DNA of 64,000 bases from Oscillospiraceae bacterium (GTDB lineage Bacteria; Bacillota; Clostridia; Oscillospirales; Oscillospiraceae): contig WQXY01000001.1 in NCBI GenBank assembly GCA_009781515.1, positions 1 through 64,000 on the forward strand, in the 5' to 3' direction. Made by a program: the position numbers and the translations under genes. Below the pieces are notes generated by a model. It was not told the origin of the DNA, did not search any database, and saw only the letters and a program-made list of their open reading frames with translations. Each line of letters starts with the position of its first letter. The first letter of the stretch is position 1. Shown here piece after piece: positions 43,429 through 53,236 of the stretch.

Positions 43429-46400
43429 ATGGCAGAGAGCATCTTACTGAGTGAAATCCAAGGATACACTATTGCCAAAAAACTCGGTAGCGGAGGGTAT
43501 GGTACAGTTTATCTTGGGGTCAAGGAAGACCTCGGCAAACAGTATCAAACAGCAATTAAGCATATCTCTATGCCTGATGCCGAAGCATATGAATCTGTAT
43601 TGCAAGATTATAACTTTGATAAGGCTGCAACACAGGCACATTTTGAGAAATTGGTGGCAGGCATCACTTCCGAAATCAATACGCTCCTAACCCTTAGCAA
43701 AAAGGATAGCAGGTACATAGTAACCTACTACGATCATGATATACAAAAATCTCTCGATCCATTGCGCTTTGAAATATTCATGCGAATGGAATATCTGACT
43801 CCACTCAACAGAGCTATCCGTCAAAAAGGAATGGCTTTGGGAGAGGTTATTAAACTCGGTCTTAACATGTGTGATGCGCTTGCGTTGTGCCATAACAATG
43901 ATGTGATGCACCGTGACATTAAAGAAGCTAATATATTCGTCAGCGAAACCGGAAATTACAAGCTGGGTGATTTTGGTGTTGCGAAAGTTGCGTTTGAAAG
44001 CACACAGGCTGGGTCTATTAAAGGAACCGCTTCATATATGGCACCGGAGATTTATCTTTGTGAGCCGTATGATAAGAGTGTTGACATTTATTCTCTTGGA
44101 ATTGTTCTCTATAAATTGTTAAATAATCAACGTCTGCCATTTATGCCGGATGCTCCTACCGTTTTTACTGCCGATGATAAGAACATGGCCGAATCTAAGC
44201 GGCTCAAAGGTGAAATTCCGCCGTTACCTTTCCATGCTAAAAACAAACTAGGTGAGATAATTGTCAAGGCTTGCTCGGTCAAAAGTCAGCGCTATTCTAC
44301 TGCTGAAGAATTGAAAAAAGAGTTGTCAGCGTTTATTGGAACACTATCGACCGAGGAATATGATACGGTCATAATTCAAGAAGCGGCTGATGGTGGTGTG
44401 TCTTCCGATTCCTATTCAGATAACTCCATTAAGTCGTTTACACAGACGCAGGGCGCAACGATGACAATGGGCATGCAGAGCGGTCAGTATGCGACACCTA
44501 ACGAAAAACAAAATCCGTATACAGATAAGCTGAAAGGCAAAGCGAAGAAAATTGTTATAGCAGCATCGATTTTAGTCGGAATTGTTATAGCTGGAGCAAT
44601 CTCATTAACCATACTTTTTAATAGTATCAACGATCCTGTAAACAGATTCGCATCTGCACTTCGAAAAGGTGACTTTTCTACAGTATATCAAATATACCTT
44701 GATGAACTTAGGTTTGGCGATGAAGACAAACTTGATAAAGCCAAGCAGCTTTTAATCGATCAAGCGGAGAGCATAGAAGCTTCATATGTAGATAATGAAA
44801 TTGGTTATGAAGAAGCATTGGCACAGATTCAAGAGATTGAAAATTTGAAGATAGTTGCAAATTCTGAGCTGTCACCATTCATTGAATCAATCAGCAAATT
44901 GCAAGTGTCGCGCACGGCCTACCAAAATGCTCAAGACCATATTGAAAAAGCAAATTATATACAGGCAATCAATGAGCTTAAAAAGGTAATACCGCGTGAC
45001 GAAAATTATGATAACGCTGTAAGGGAATTGAACAGAGTAACCAGCGAGTATAGAGAGGTTACTCTGGATGAAGCCTCCGCATTGTCAGAAAACAAAGAGT
45101 ATACGAGGGCGATAAAGATTTTAGAAGAGGCTATGGAAGTCATCGGAGAAGACACCAACCTTGTTTTACTCCGCAACACTATAAAAAAGCAGGAAATTGA
45201 CGAGAAAATAGATGAAGCGTTGGCATTGGCAAACGGCAATGAATTTAATAGAGCGATAAATATTTTAGATCAACTGCGAACACAGAACCCAAGCGACGCA
45301 GATATTAGCAAAGCTCTCTCCGATATTGAGCCGAGTCATGTTGACAACATTGTATCAGAGGTAACTAATTTAAGCGCGAATGACAATTATGATAGAGCGC
45401 TTAGCACCCTAAACGATGGACTGAGGCGCTATCCTAATAACAAAATACTTGCAGACGCTATCACAGAAACACAGGCAAAAGAGAAAGAGTATATTATTCA
45501 TCAAGCAAACACGCTTGCCGCTGAATACAGATATGACGATGCCATTTCGTTTTTGAGGTCTTCTAAATATTCCAACGATAGCGACATAAGAGCGTTGATA
45601 ACAGATTATAACAATAGGCGCCCTGCCATATTGGGTGTGGACATTTTACCGTATCAGTCAGAAAACATTGTGTTGTTTACTGAAACGGCACCCGGCAATA
45701 TGATGGGAGCGCAGTACATACATGGCTTTAGAACAGATGGGAGTGCCACGAGCAGAGCATATTTCAATCTTGATGGCAATTACACAAATCTGTCAGGTTT
45801 GTATGGTCCAATGAGTGGTTCTGCGTCGGGAAACGTGACTCTTACCGTGTGGGGTGACGGGAAGATGCTAGGAAGATACGAAATGGCGACAGGCGACCTT
45901 GTAAAAATATTTAACATCAACGTAACTGACGTAGGGCAGTTGTTTTTTGAGTTTACTGGTATGGCGAGAGACAGACGTTACAGTATAGCAAACGTACTGG
46001 TTTCCACAGACAGCGATATGTCGGCTTCATTTAACGAACCGGTTGGATTGTATAATAGCAATCCGACATTAGGTCACGACATAATGGCTTATCGAGCAGA
46101 AAATGCGAGGCAATTATCCAGAGCAGAACCTGCAAGCGTGATGGGCAATTCATACGATAACGGATTAGTATCTGATGGATTCAGAGAATCATGGAGCGCA
46201 GCTTTCTACAATATTGACGGCAAATACAAGAGTTTAACTGGAATATACGGTCCCTTAGACGGAACAAATAATGCTGCGATTGGAGCAATTAACATATACG
46301 GAGATGGAAAATTGATAAATACATATACTGTGAGAGCCGGAGATGTGGCACAATCATTTTCTGTCAATGTAACAGGTGTGACACAAATATTTATTGAAGT

Positions 46401-46482
46401 AAATGCTCAAGGCTATACAGTGGATTGGTGGACTACACGTTACGGTCGTTTTGTTGTTGCAAATATGAAATTATCTCAATAG
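43429..46482 (+). CDS. Membrane Ser/Thr protein kinase with TPR-like and carbohydrate-binding-like outer part
   Basis: 1017 residues. Kinase domain about 10-300: LGSGGYGTVYLG (P-loop), AIKHIS (Lys), HRDIKEANIFV (catalytic loop), LGDFGVAKVA (DFG), GTASYMAPEIYL. A juxtamembrane linker and one helix (KKIVIAASILVGIVIAGAISLTILF, near 365-390) follow. The outer part has helical repeats (about 400-730, with units like EYTRAIKILEEAMEVIG) and two copies of an NPCBM-like beta domain (GAQYIHGFRTDGSATSRAYFNLDG... and GNSYDNGLVSDGFRESWSAAFYNIDG...), each ending in a VxVTGVxQxF strand. NPCBM modules bind glycans, so the kinase may sense wall or host sugar. GGAGGA precedes the ATG. Confidence 0.85.
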   Translation: MAESILLSEIQGYTIAKKLGSGGYGTVYLGVKEDLGKQYQTAIKHISMPDAEAYESVLQDYNFDKAATQAHFEKLVAGITSEINTLLTLSKKDSRYIVTYYDHDIQKSLDPLRFEIFMRMEYLTPLNRAIRQKGMALGEVIKLGLNMCDALALCHNNDVMHRDIKEANIFVSETGNYKLGDFGVAKVAFESTQAGSIKGTASYMAPEIYLCEPYDKSVDIYSLGIVLYKLLNNQRLPFMPDAPTVFTADDKNMAESKRLKGEIPPLPFHAKNKLGEIIVKACSVKSQRYSTAEELKKELSAFIGTLSTEEYDTVIIQEAADGGVSSDSYSDNSIKSFTQTQGATMTMGMQSGQYATPNEKQNPYTDKLKGKAKKIVIAASILVGIVIAGAISLTILFNSINDPVNRFASALRKGDFSTVYQIYLDELRFGDEDKLDKAKQLLIDQAESIEASYVDNEIGYEEALAQIQEIENLKIVANSELSPFIESISKLQVSRTAYQNAQDHIEKANYIQAINELKKVIPRDENYDNAVRELNRVTSEYREVTLDEASALSENKEYTRAIKILEEAMEVIGEDTNLVLLRNTIKKQEIDEKIDEALALANGNEFNRAINILDQLRTQNPSDADISKALSDIEPSHVDNIVSEVTNLSANDNYDRALSTLNDGLRRYPNNKILADAITETQAKEKEYIIHQANTLAAEYRYDDAISFLRSSKYSNDSDIRALITDYNNRRPAILGVDILPYQSENIVLFTETAPGNMMGAQYIHGFRTDGSATSRAYFNLDGNYTNLSGLYGPMSGSASGNVTLTVWGDGKMLGRYEMATGDLVKIFNINVTDVGQLFFEFTGMARDRRYSIANVLVSTDSDMSASFNEPVGLYNSNPTLGHDIMAYRAENARQLSRAEPASVMGNSYDNGLVSDGFRESWSAAFYNIDGKYKSLTGIYGPLDGTNNAAIGAINIYGDGKLINTYTVRAGDVAQSFSVNVTGVTQIFIEVNAQGYTVDWWTTRYGRFVVANMKLSQ

Positions 46483-46524
46483 AACGGATGGAAAATAGTT
46501 GCGCATAGTACATTTGTAACTCAG

Positions 46525-46623
46525 ATGCATTTCTGCAAGAGTTGCAGTTCAGAACTGATTGGCGGGACGGCTTTCTGTACATCCTGCGGTCGAAAACAAA
46601 AATACGAGGAGAGAAAAAGATGA
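46525..46623 (+). CDS. 32-residue zinc-ribbon microprotein, coupled to next gene
   Basis: Short frame missed by the track: MHFCKSCSSELIGGTAFC then TSCGRKQKYEERKR. It has the complete C..C-(13)-C..C ribbon seen at the N-termini of neighbouring proteins but nothing else, and its stop overlaps the next start (ATGA). No clear ribosome site precedes it. It could be a real microprotein, or a leftover duplicated N-terminus. The Cys spacing is exact, which argues that selection acted on it. Confidence 0.4.
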   Translation: MHFCKSCSSELIGGTAFCTSCGRKQKYEERKR

Positions 46624-48464
46624 ACATTGCAAAATGTAATACCTGCGGCGCGGACATGCCGGAAATAATGAATTTCTGCACTTCCTGTGGCTCAAAAGCC
46701 GATCACACGACAGTACTTCCAGTGATACCTGTATATGTTGGAGAAAATGCATCTGCAACAAAATTTAGCTTCGACTTTAATAGCTTAAAAAAATTCATAA
46801 AACCAGTAATCGCAGCGGCAATAGCTATGGTGGCGATAATTGTTGCCGTGAACATTTTTATCCCTGCAAAGTATGAAAGCAGCAAAGGCACGGTGTACAT
46901 AGCATCAGGTGACGGGAGTGTCATCATAATTCCAAACGGTGGAAGTAAGGTTGAAATTGACGGAACCCTTATGAATAGCGCACGGAGTCTTGACGGAACA
47001 AAGGCTGCCGCGCTAATCAGTGAGGGTAGCGTGCAGACGGGTTTGCTTTATCTGATTACAGATAGACCGCAAATAATTATGGATGAGGTCTACGCCTTTT
47101 GGCTTTCTGCCAATGGAAATGCCGTCGCGTACATTACGGAACATAATCCTCACGACGGAACTGCCGAATTGTGGTTGCACTCCGATGGCAAAAACACAAG
47201 AATATCAAGCGATTACTATGCACATGGAAGCTGTGCGATTTCCCCAAACGGGAAGGTCGTTGCCTTTGTTACGGCTGATGGTGACAGGCATACCGGAATA
47301 GTTTGGGACGATAAAATAAATGAACTCGGACGTGGTACATCACCAGTCGCAATTTCTGACAATGCACGGTATATATATTACATCAGAGATGATTCTCTTT
47401 ATGTTCAAAACGGGCTTAAAGGAGATGACAGAGAAAAACTTGGCGATAATGTCAATTCCATAATTGTAAGCAAGGACTTATCGCAAGTGATATATAATTC
47501 AAACTCAAGGGCTTACATAAGTCGCAAAGGCGGTGCCAGAGAAGCGCTATCCGGTAGTATTGGCTCGTTTGTCCTTCCTATGGGAACAGGGTCTACCTAT
47601 ATGACCAATAATGTACGCATTTTAGGTGTTACGAATTTTTCCAATACTTTTTATCGGAATACTGACAGCGCAATTATCCGCATAAACAGTAAATATGAAA
47701 CCGACAGTGTTGTACGGAGTGTAAACAATGCTTATCTCGCTAACGACGGAAGGACACTGACTTACATGAGAAACGATAGAATCTACAAAGTTAATGGAAT
47801 GGCACCACAAGCAGAACCCATTCAAATCGTAAGCGGGGAAGTCACGAGTTTTATTGCGACTTCTAATGGTAGTGCGGTGTACTTTGTCAATGATGCTTCT
47901 GAACTTCTTTATCAAAAAGAGACTGGCAAACCCACCACAGTCACAAGTGACTTTTCGTCACGAAGTGCTTATTCCCTGTTCAAAGGAAGCACATTATTCT
48001 ATGTCAGCGACAAGGAATTATTTGTGTCAACCGGAGCGAGGGGTAGAAGGGTTAGCGGGTTTGATGGGGATGTGCAATCTGTCAGCGCGGATTTGTTTTC
48101 AGTAGATGTTATCTCAAGTGAATACGGAGATACATCTTATTATCGTTCTACCGATGGAAATAAGTTTGACTTAATTAGTCAAGGTTCCACGTTACGTCAA
48201 AGTTTCTTTAATCAAGACTATACTCCGACATTTGCAACGCAGTTAAATGGCACATATAGAAGTCGGAATTATGATTTTGATTTAATATTTTTTGGCAATA
48301 CAATTATAATTTCGTATGACGGGTACAACACCCAGGATGGTACGTACGTAATAAATGGGGATAGGATAACAATAACTTGGGAGGGCAGCCATCCGTGGGA
48401 AGGGCACTACCAGAGTGATGGCGACACTATTTGGATTGACGGCGAACGCTTTGTGAAACAATAA
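46620..48464 (+). CDS. Zinc-ribbon membrane protein with beta-propeller-like outer domain
   Basis: 614 residues from ATG 46620 (GAGGAGAG just upstream; the track start is 26 codons too early). N-terminal ribbon CNTCGADMPEIMNFCTSCG, one membrane helix (VIAAAIAMVAIIVAVNIFI, about 80-100), then repeated four-stranded blade-like units (VYIASGDGSVIIIPNGG; KAAALISEG; VAYITEH; KVVAFVTADG; ARYIYYIRD; SAVYFVNDASELLYQ; STLFYVSDKELFVS) resembling a TolB/WD-type propeller. A small C-terminal beta domain ends it (GTYVINGDRITITWEGSHPW). It probably displays a sensing or binding surface outside the cell; partner unknown. Confidence 0.65.
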   Translation: MNIAKCNTCGADMPEIMNFCTSCGSKADHTTVLPVIPVYVGENASATKFSFDFNSLKKFIKPVIAAAIAMVAIIVAVNIFIPAKYESSKGTVYIASGDGSVIIIPNGGSKVEIDGTLMNSARSLDGTKAAALISEGSVQTGLLYLITDRPQIIMDEVYAFWLSANGNAVAYITEHNPHDGTAELWLHSDGKNTRISSDYYAHGSCAISPNGKVVAFVTADGDRHTGIVWDDKINELGRGTSPVAISDNARYIYYIRDDSLYVQNGLKGDDREKLGDNVNSIIVSKDLSQVIYNSNSRAYISRKGGAREALSGSIGSFVLPMGTGSTYMTNNVRILGVTNFSNTFYRNTDSAIIRINSKYETDSVVRSVNNAYLANDGRTLTYMRNDRIYKVNGMAPQAEPIQIVSGEVTSFIATSNGSAVYFVNDASELLYQKETGKPTTVTSDFSSRSAYSLFKGSTLFYVSDKELFVSTGARGRRVSGFDGDVQSVSADLFSVDVISSEYGDTSYYRSTDGNKFDLISQGSTLRQSFFNQDYTPTFATQLNGTYRSRNYDFDLIFFGNTIIISYDGYNTQDGTYVINGDRITITWEGSHPWEGHYQSDGDTIWIDGERFVKQ

Positions 48465-48478
48465 GGAGGGATTATCAC

Positions 48479-49648
48479 ATGATATGCAAGAACTGTGGAG
48501 AGACCATTCTTGAAGGAGCTGCTTTCTGTGCAAACTGCGGCAGTAAGATTGAGAAAACTCTTGTTGACGAGAATGTAGCTGAGCCTGTTGCTACAGCACC
48601 TATTGTAGCGACCATAGAAACTGTATCGAATACCGGGGACGAACCGCCTCCCGCCACTGTTATGGAATTATCTCCGAAGTCCGTTTCAAAGAGAATTGTA
48701 AGGGCAGTATTGTCTGTACTCTTAGCCTTACTGGCATTTGTATTTGTTTTTACCTTTATTGCGCTTCTTATTGTGCGCCCATCAAATATCCCTCAGATAA
48801 TAGCAACAGCGGATGTTTTAGTTATCTTAGAAGATACAGGATTAAGCGATGAAATTATTAGCGATATGAACAATTCAAACGTAACAGGCATCGAAATAGA
48901 TAGTTATAGATTGAGGGATTTTCTAAGGCGCGGAAATGTTTCTGGCGAAGTGGGCAAAATAGCGGAGCGATATGTAACGGCAGTAATGGATGGCGATTAT
49001 GAATACTACATATCTGCAAGGGAAATTGTCAGCTTTTTACGAGCTATATCGTCAGACATTCGTGACGAGTTTGATTACAGATTAACAAACGAAGATTATG
49101 AATCCATCACTAATACGTTAAATACAGATGTGAACTTAAAAGATTACCGCATTGGCAAATTATTAGATGACGCAGGCGTGGACTATGCGATGCCCTATCT
49201 GTTGCTATCAGCTTATCCGATAATTATTATCGGCATACTAAGCACTTTGCTTATATTTAATATTTTTATGCTTCACAAGAGGAAAGTCAGAGCGGCTTTT
49301 CTAATCGTCAGCATACCTATAGCTCTATCTGGTTTAATATGTACTGTTGTGGGATTGCTTATCGGTCCTTTCTCCGGGTTGTTTAGTGGTAGCGGGATTT
49401 ACAGTTTCATTAGGATAGCTTCAGGCGCTGCAAGCGCTATTCTGATTCTCGGTTTGATTGCCGTTATGCTTGGCGGGCTTTTACTTACGGTGTTCTTCTT
49501 AATTGGGAGGTTTAGGAAACAGCGACCATCAAAAACTGATGACGTAAAAATTGATAATTTATGGCGCATTACTGCGCTTATATCAAATGTTTCGATGATG
49601 GTTTTGTGCTTCTCTCTGTCGCTGATTTGCTATTTAAATCTGCCCTAA
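48479..49648 (+). CDS. Zinc-ribbon multi-pass membrane protein
   Basis: 389 residues. Ribbon MICKNCGETILEGAAFCANCG at the start, then a helix near 75-100 (VLSVLLALLAFVFVFTFIALLIV), an outer domain (about 100-230) and three or so further helices (YPIIIIGILSTLLIFNIFML, AFLIVSIPIALSGLICTVVGLLI, AILILGLIAVMLGGLLLTVFFLI, ISNVSMMVLCFSLSLICYL). No family recognised. AAGGAGGG precedes the ATG by about 9 bases. Its place between a propeller protein and the FHA-ABC exporter suggests it is part of the same envelope assembly. Confidence 0.6.
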   Translation: MICKNCGETILEGAAFCANCGSKIEKTLVDENVAEPVATAPIVATIETVSNTGDEPPPATVMELSPKSVSKRIVRAVLSVLLALLAFVFVFTFIALLIVRPSNIPQIIATADVLVILEDTGLSDEIISDMNNSNVTGIEIDSYRLRDFLRRGNVSGEVGKIAERYVTAVMDGDYEYYISAREIVSFLRAISSDIRDEFDYRLTNEDYESITNTLNTDVNLKDYRIGKLLDDAGVDYAMPYLLLSAYPIIIIGILSTLLIFNIFMLHKRKVRAAFLIVSIPIALSGLICTVVGLLIGPFSGLFSGSGIYSFIRIASGAASAILILGLIAVMLGGLLLTVFFLIGRFRKQRPSKTDDVKIDNLWRITALISNVSMMVLCFSLSLICYLNLP

Positions 49649-49731
49649 TTGAAAACAGAAGCGATAACGCAGTATAGAGCGAATAACAAATTTGTGCTGA
49701 CGAATGCGGAACATAGCGAGGAAAAATGAAT

Positions 49732-52023
49732 ATGCCAGTTAAAGAGATTTTTTCAAATATTACTACAACAGCTCACTTGACAGTGTTTGACGGTTCGGCA
49801 GTGCCTGTTGAATATGACCTCAGCGACTATAGCGAAAATATAATTTCATTTGGTCGGGACGATAAAAATGACATTATTATCCTCTCAAAATTTGTGTCAA
49901 GGTTCCATGGGCAATTAAGACTGGCAAACGGTCAATGGATAATTGAAGACACGAAAAGCACAAACGGCTTATTTTTTAATGAAGAAGTCATCAAAAGCAA
50001 GGTGCTGGAAGATGGCGATTCAATAAAAATTGACACCAAGGCTAACACCGGCGAAACCAGCGTTCTTTTGGTATTTTCACAAAAAGGCGATACAGATTGG
50101 AAAACTTTTTACATCAGTGATAAAGATGAGATTTCCATCGGACGCGGTAAAGAGTGTGACATAAGGCTTGACCATGTTAGCGTTTCTCGTTTGCACGCAA
50201 GAATTGCCGTAAAAGACGGACGGGTTTTTTTGGTTGACGCAAGTAGCAAGAACGGTGTGATGGTCAACGGAAAAAGAGTAGAAGGCAATGTCGAACTGAA
50301 TGAAAAAGACCAAGTTCTAATTACCAACTCTAAATTGATTTTTACAAAGCAACGGATTTCTTACTGCTGTTTCAAAAGCGGAATAAGTGTGGATGCAATC
50401 CAAATTGTTAAAACAGTTGATAAAAATAAGGTGATATGCAATGGTGTTGATTTGAATATTAAGTCAGGTGAAATGGTTGCAATCATCGGCGGTTCTGGCG
50501 CTGGTAAATCCACAGTGATGAATTGTCTCAGCGGATATAGTCAACCCACAAAAGGCTGTGTTATGGTCAACGGTGTAGATTTATATGAAAACTACGATAC
50601 GCTGAAAAATATTATAGGTTATGTTCCGCAATCAGATATTGTTTTCGATAACCTCACGGTTTGTGATATGCTTCTTTATGCCGCCCAACTAAGATTACCA
50701 AAAGACATTGCGGAAGAGGATTTGTACCAACGCATTAACGAAACAATAAGAACAGTAGAATTGACAGAACGAAGAAATACCCTAATTAAGAATTTGAGCG
50801 GTGGGCAACGAAAACGTGCCAGTATAGCGGTGGAGTTATTATCTGATCCGAATTTGTTTTTTCTTGATGAGCCAGCATCCGGTCTTGATCCCGGCACAGA
50901 GCGCAATCTTATGATGACCTTAAAGAGCATGGCCACAGGAGGTAAAACCGTTGTTTTCGTCACACATAGTACGCTGAACTTACACCTGTGTGACAAAATC
51001 GTGTTCATGGGAGCGGGCGGGAATCTGTGTTTTTATGGCTCGTTAAGCTCGGCATTAGAGTTTTTTAATTTAGAAGACGTTGTTGATGTTTATAATATGA
51101 TGACTACCGAGCCAATGAAGTGGAGAGACTTATATTTCACCACAAAGAAACAACAAACACAGGTGTCGAAGCAATCTGCTGACACGAAGAAAACCTTGAA
51201 AGATGAATGGGGCAAACAGACCTTTGTATTAGCCAAGAGGTACATGCACGTTCTGATTAACGACAGAACGCGGCTACTGTTGATTATGTTACAAGCTCCG
51301 CTTTTGGCATTTCTAATTTCTTTCGTTGCCAACGGAAATCAATTTGACGACTATAGAATAACAAAAAGTCTTTTATTCTCTTTATCATGCTCGGCCTTTT
51401 GGATAGGGATACTAAACTCTATACAAGAGATTTGTAAAGAACGTAATATTATAAGACGTGAGTATATGACAGGAATGAGGATAGATGCTTATATTGTTTC
51501 TAAGATGTCAGTCATGGCGATTGTTTGTGCAATACAATCCTTTATGTTGTCTGCGGTTTTCGCTATGACAGTTGGATTGCCTGATAAAGGTGTAGTGGTA
51601 GGAGCATTTTTTGAAATGTGGATAACCACGTTTTTGACAGCGCTTTCTGCTTCCGCGACAGGCATATTTGTTTCAGCACTGTTTAAGAATGCCGACAGAG
51701 CCATGACTGTTGCGCCACTGCTTCTCATGCCTCAGCTATTATTTTCGGGATTGATATTTGAATTGAGCGGTGCGTCGAAGATTATCTCATATATAGCGGC
51801 TTGTAGATGGTCAATGGAAGGTTACGGCACAACGGCAAATCTAAACGCGATGGATACCATAACGAATGAAGGACTCCGTTTACAGCGTGATTATGAAGCG
51901 TTTTTTGAATTTACTATATCTCATCAACTTACTGTTTGGATTATGCTTTGTGGGTTTATCGCCGTGTTCTCTGTAATTGCTGGGCTTGTATTACGAAATC
52001 TTAATAGTGAGCGTAGCAGATAA
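49732..52023 (+). CDS. Double-FHA ABC-2 exporter (ATPase-permease fusion)
   Basis: 763 residues from ATG 49732 (GAGGA 9 bases upstream; the track ATG two codons earlier is too close). Two FHA domains come first (IISFGRDD...SRFHGQL...STNGLFF and ISIGRGKECDIRL...SRLHARI...SKNGVMVNG), each with the phosphothreonine-contacting Arg, Ser and Asn. The ABC ATPase follows: IGGSGAGKSTVMNCLSG, LSGGQRKRASIAVELL, LFFLDEPASGLD. The C-terminal half is an ABC-2 permease with about six helices (from LLIMLQAPLLAFLISFVA to WIMLCGFIAVFSVIAGLVL), ABCG-like. FHA domains bind phosphothreonine, so the kinase and phosphatase encoded upstream probably control it. Substrate unknown. Confidence 0.85.
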   Translation: MPVKEIFSNITTTAHLTVFDGSAVPVEYDLSDYSENIISFGRDDKNDIIILSKFVSRFHGQLRLANGQWIIEDTKSTNGLFFNEEVIKSKVLEDGDSIKIDTKANTGETSVLLVFSQKGDTDWKTFYISDKDEISIGRGKECDIRLDHVSVSRLHARIAVKDGRVFLVDASSKNGVMVNGKRVEGNVELNEKDQVLITNSKLIFTKQRISYCCFKSGISVDAIQIVKTVDKNKVICNGVDLNIKSGEMVAIIGGSGAGKSTVMNCLSGYSQPTKGCVMVNGVDLYENYDTLKNIIGYVPQSDIVFDNLTVCDMLLYAAQLRLPKDIAEEDLYQRINETIRTVELTERRNTLIKNLSGGQRKRASIAVELLSDPNLFFLDEPASGLDPGTERNLMMTLKSMATGGKTVVFVTHSTLNLHLCDKIVFMGAGGNLCFYGSLSSALEFFNLEDVVDVYNMMTTEPMKWRDLYFTTKKQQTQVSKQSADTKKTLKDEWGKQTFVLAKRYMHVLINDRTRLLLIMLQAPLLAFLISFVANGNQFDDYRITKSLLFSLSCSAFWIGILNSIQEICKERNIIRREYMTGMRIDAYIVSKMSVMAIVCAIQSFMLSAVFAMTVGLPDKGVVVGAFFEMWITTFLTALSASATGIFVSALFKNADRAMTVAPLLLMPQLLFSGLIFELSGASKIISYIAACRWSMEGYGTTANLNAMDTITNEGLRLQRDYEAFFEFTISHQLTVWIMLCGFIAVFSVIAGLVLRNLNSERSR

Positions 52024-52045
52024 TGATTATTTTTGGAGGTGTCAT

Positions 52046-53104
52046 ATGAATACTTATCCCAAAAGAGCTGTAGCCGTCATGCGGGCTTTGTCTGTTATAG
52101 TTTTGTTATTCAGTTTATCCGCTTGTACATCAAGAAAATCAGAGGGGTTCTCGCGTGTTTATATTGCATTAGGTGATTCTGTATCTGCAGGATACGGTAT
52201 ACTCCCCGAAGAAAGGCATACGGATATTTTTTTTGAAACATTAAAGGCGGAGGGTTATGTTGATGAATATATGAACATGGCAGTAAACGGCTGCACAACG
52301 ACCATGCTCCTTGAGTATTTGAAAGGAATGGACAAGCAGGTCATTGCAAATCATTTCCAAAATGCTCATGTCATTACACTTAATATCGGCGGGAATAACA
52401 TCCTCGTTCCATTTGTTGAGCACCTTCCTGATGTTAATAAACTATTAAAAAGCATGGCTGAACTTTTGGTATTTTTTTCGGATTCAAAAGATACCATATC
52501 TGAAGTTGTTGATCTTACAGTTGAAGCACGGGAGCTTATAGAAAATTTTTCAGTATTTGAGATTCTAAATCTTGTGTCATTTATTCGAAAAACGATTCCT
52601 CTGTTTGATGACATTGCTGGAATGTATAATAAGGTTGCAGATCTTGAATTTTTAGAATTAGTCCCTTTGCTGTCAGGCTCGTTTTCTGCTGAACTTGACA
52701 TTGAACTGCAGAAAGGGGTAGATGTATTTTCCCGAGAATTTAGTGAAATCATAAAATGGCTTGATACTAATGCACCAAACTCAATCATTATTGTCAATAC
52801 TGTCTATAATCCTGTTCCGCAGGAATTTTTAGGAATTACTTTAGAAATGCATGATAAAGCAAGACACTTCACTCAGTCCATAAACAGCGTCATTTTTGAA
52901 GAAAATGAGTTGAGGGATTTTTATATTTCTGATGTTTACTCACGATTTGATACTGAAGAGAGTGTGACAGATATTTTGAATTTTAATTTTGACCTGCCCT
53001 CAATGACTCTTAATTTTGACATCATTCATCCCAACAGTGCAGGTAACAAGTTAATAGCAGAGTTAAACTATAACTCGTTCAAGGCATATACAGCGACAAA
53101 ATAG
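52046..53104 (+). CDS. SGNH/GDSL-family lipoprotein hydrolase
   Basis: 352 residues from ATG 52046 (GGAGGT 5 bases upstream). A lipoprotein signal ends in LFSLSAC. YIALGDSVSAGYG gives the block I nucleophile Ser, LNIGGNNI the block III Asn, and FDIIHPNSAGN the block V Asp-His pair, so the catalytic set is complete. SGNH enzymes are esterases or acetyl-hydrolases; on the outer membrane face this one may trim acyl groups from a wall polymer or from the exporter product. It is last in the FHA-ABC operon. Confidence 0.8.
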   Translation: MNTYPKRAVAVMRALSVIVLLFSLSACTSRKSEGFSRVYIALGDSVSAGYGILPEERHTDIFFETLKAEGYVDEYMNMAVNGCTTTMLLEYLKGMDKQVIANHFQNAHVITLNIGGNNILVPFVEHLPDVNKLLKSMAELLVFFSDSKDTISEVVDLTVEARELIENFSVFEILNLVSFIRKTIPLFDDIAGMYNKVADLEFLELVPLLSGSFSAELDIELQKGVDVFSREFSEIIKWLDTNAPNSIIIVNTVYNPVPQEFLGITLEMHDKARHFTQSINSVIFEENELRDFYISDVYSRFDTEESVTDILNFNFDLPSMTLNFDIIHPNSAGNKLIAELNYNSFKAYTATK

Positions 53105-53122
53105 ACTCTCTTTACACACATC

Positions 53123-53141
53123 CAACATAATAATTGAACAA
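53123..53141. repeat. 19-bp direct repeat, right copy
   Basis: Exact copy of 42494-42512, just after the SGNH gene. See the left copy for the sequence. Confidence 0.6.
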
Positions 53142-53236
53142 TCCACTCATCTATGATAATCTTAAGCGGCAGGAGATCCTATACTCACTGCCGCTTACAG
53201 CATTTATTAAATCACTACCACAAAGGAGTCAACCCT

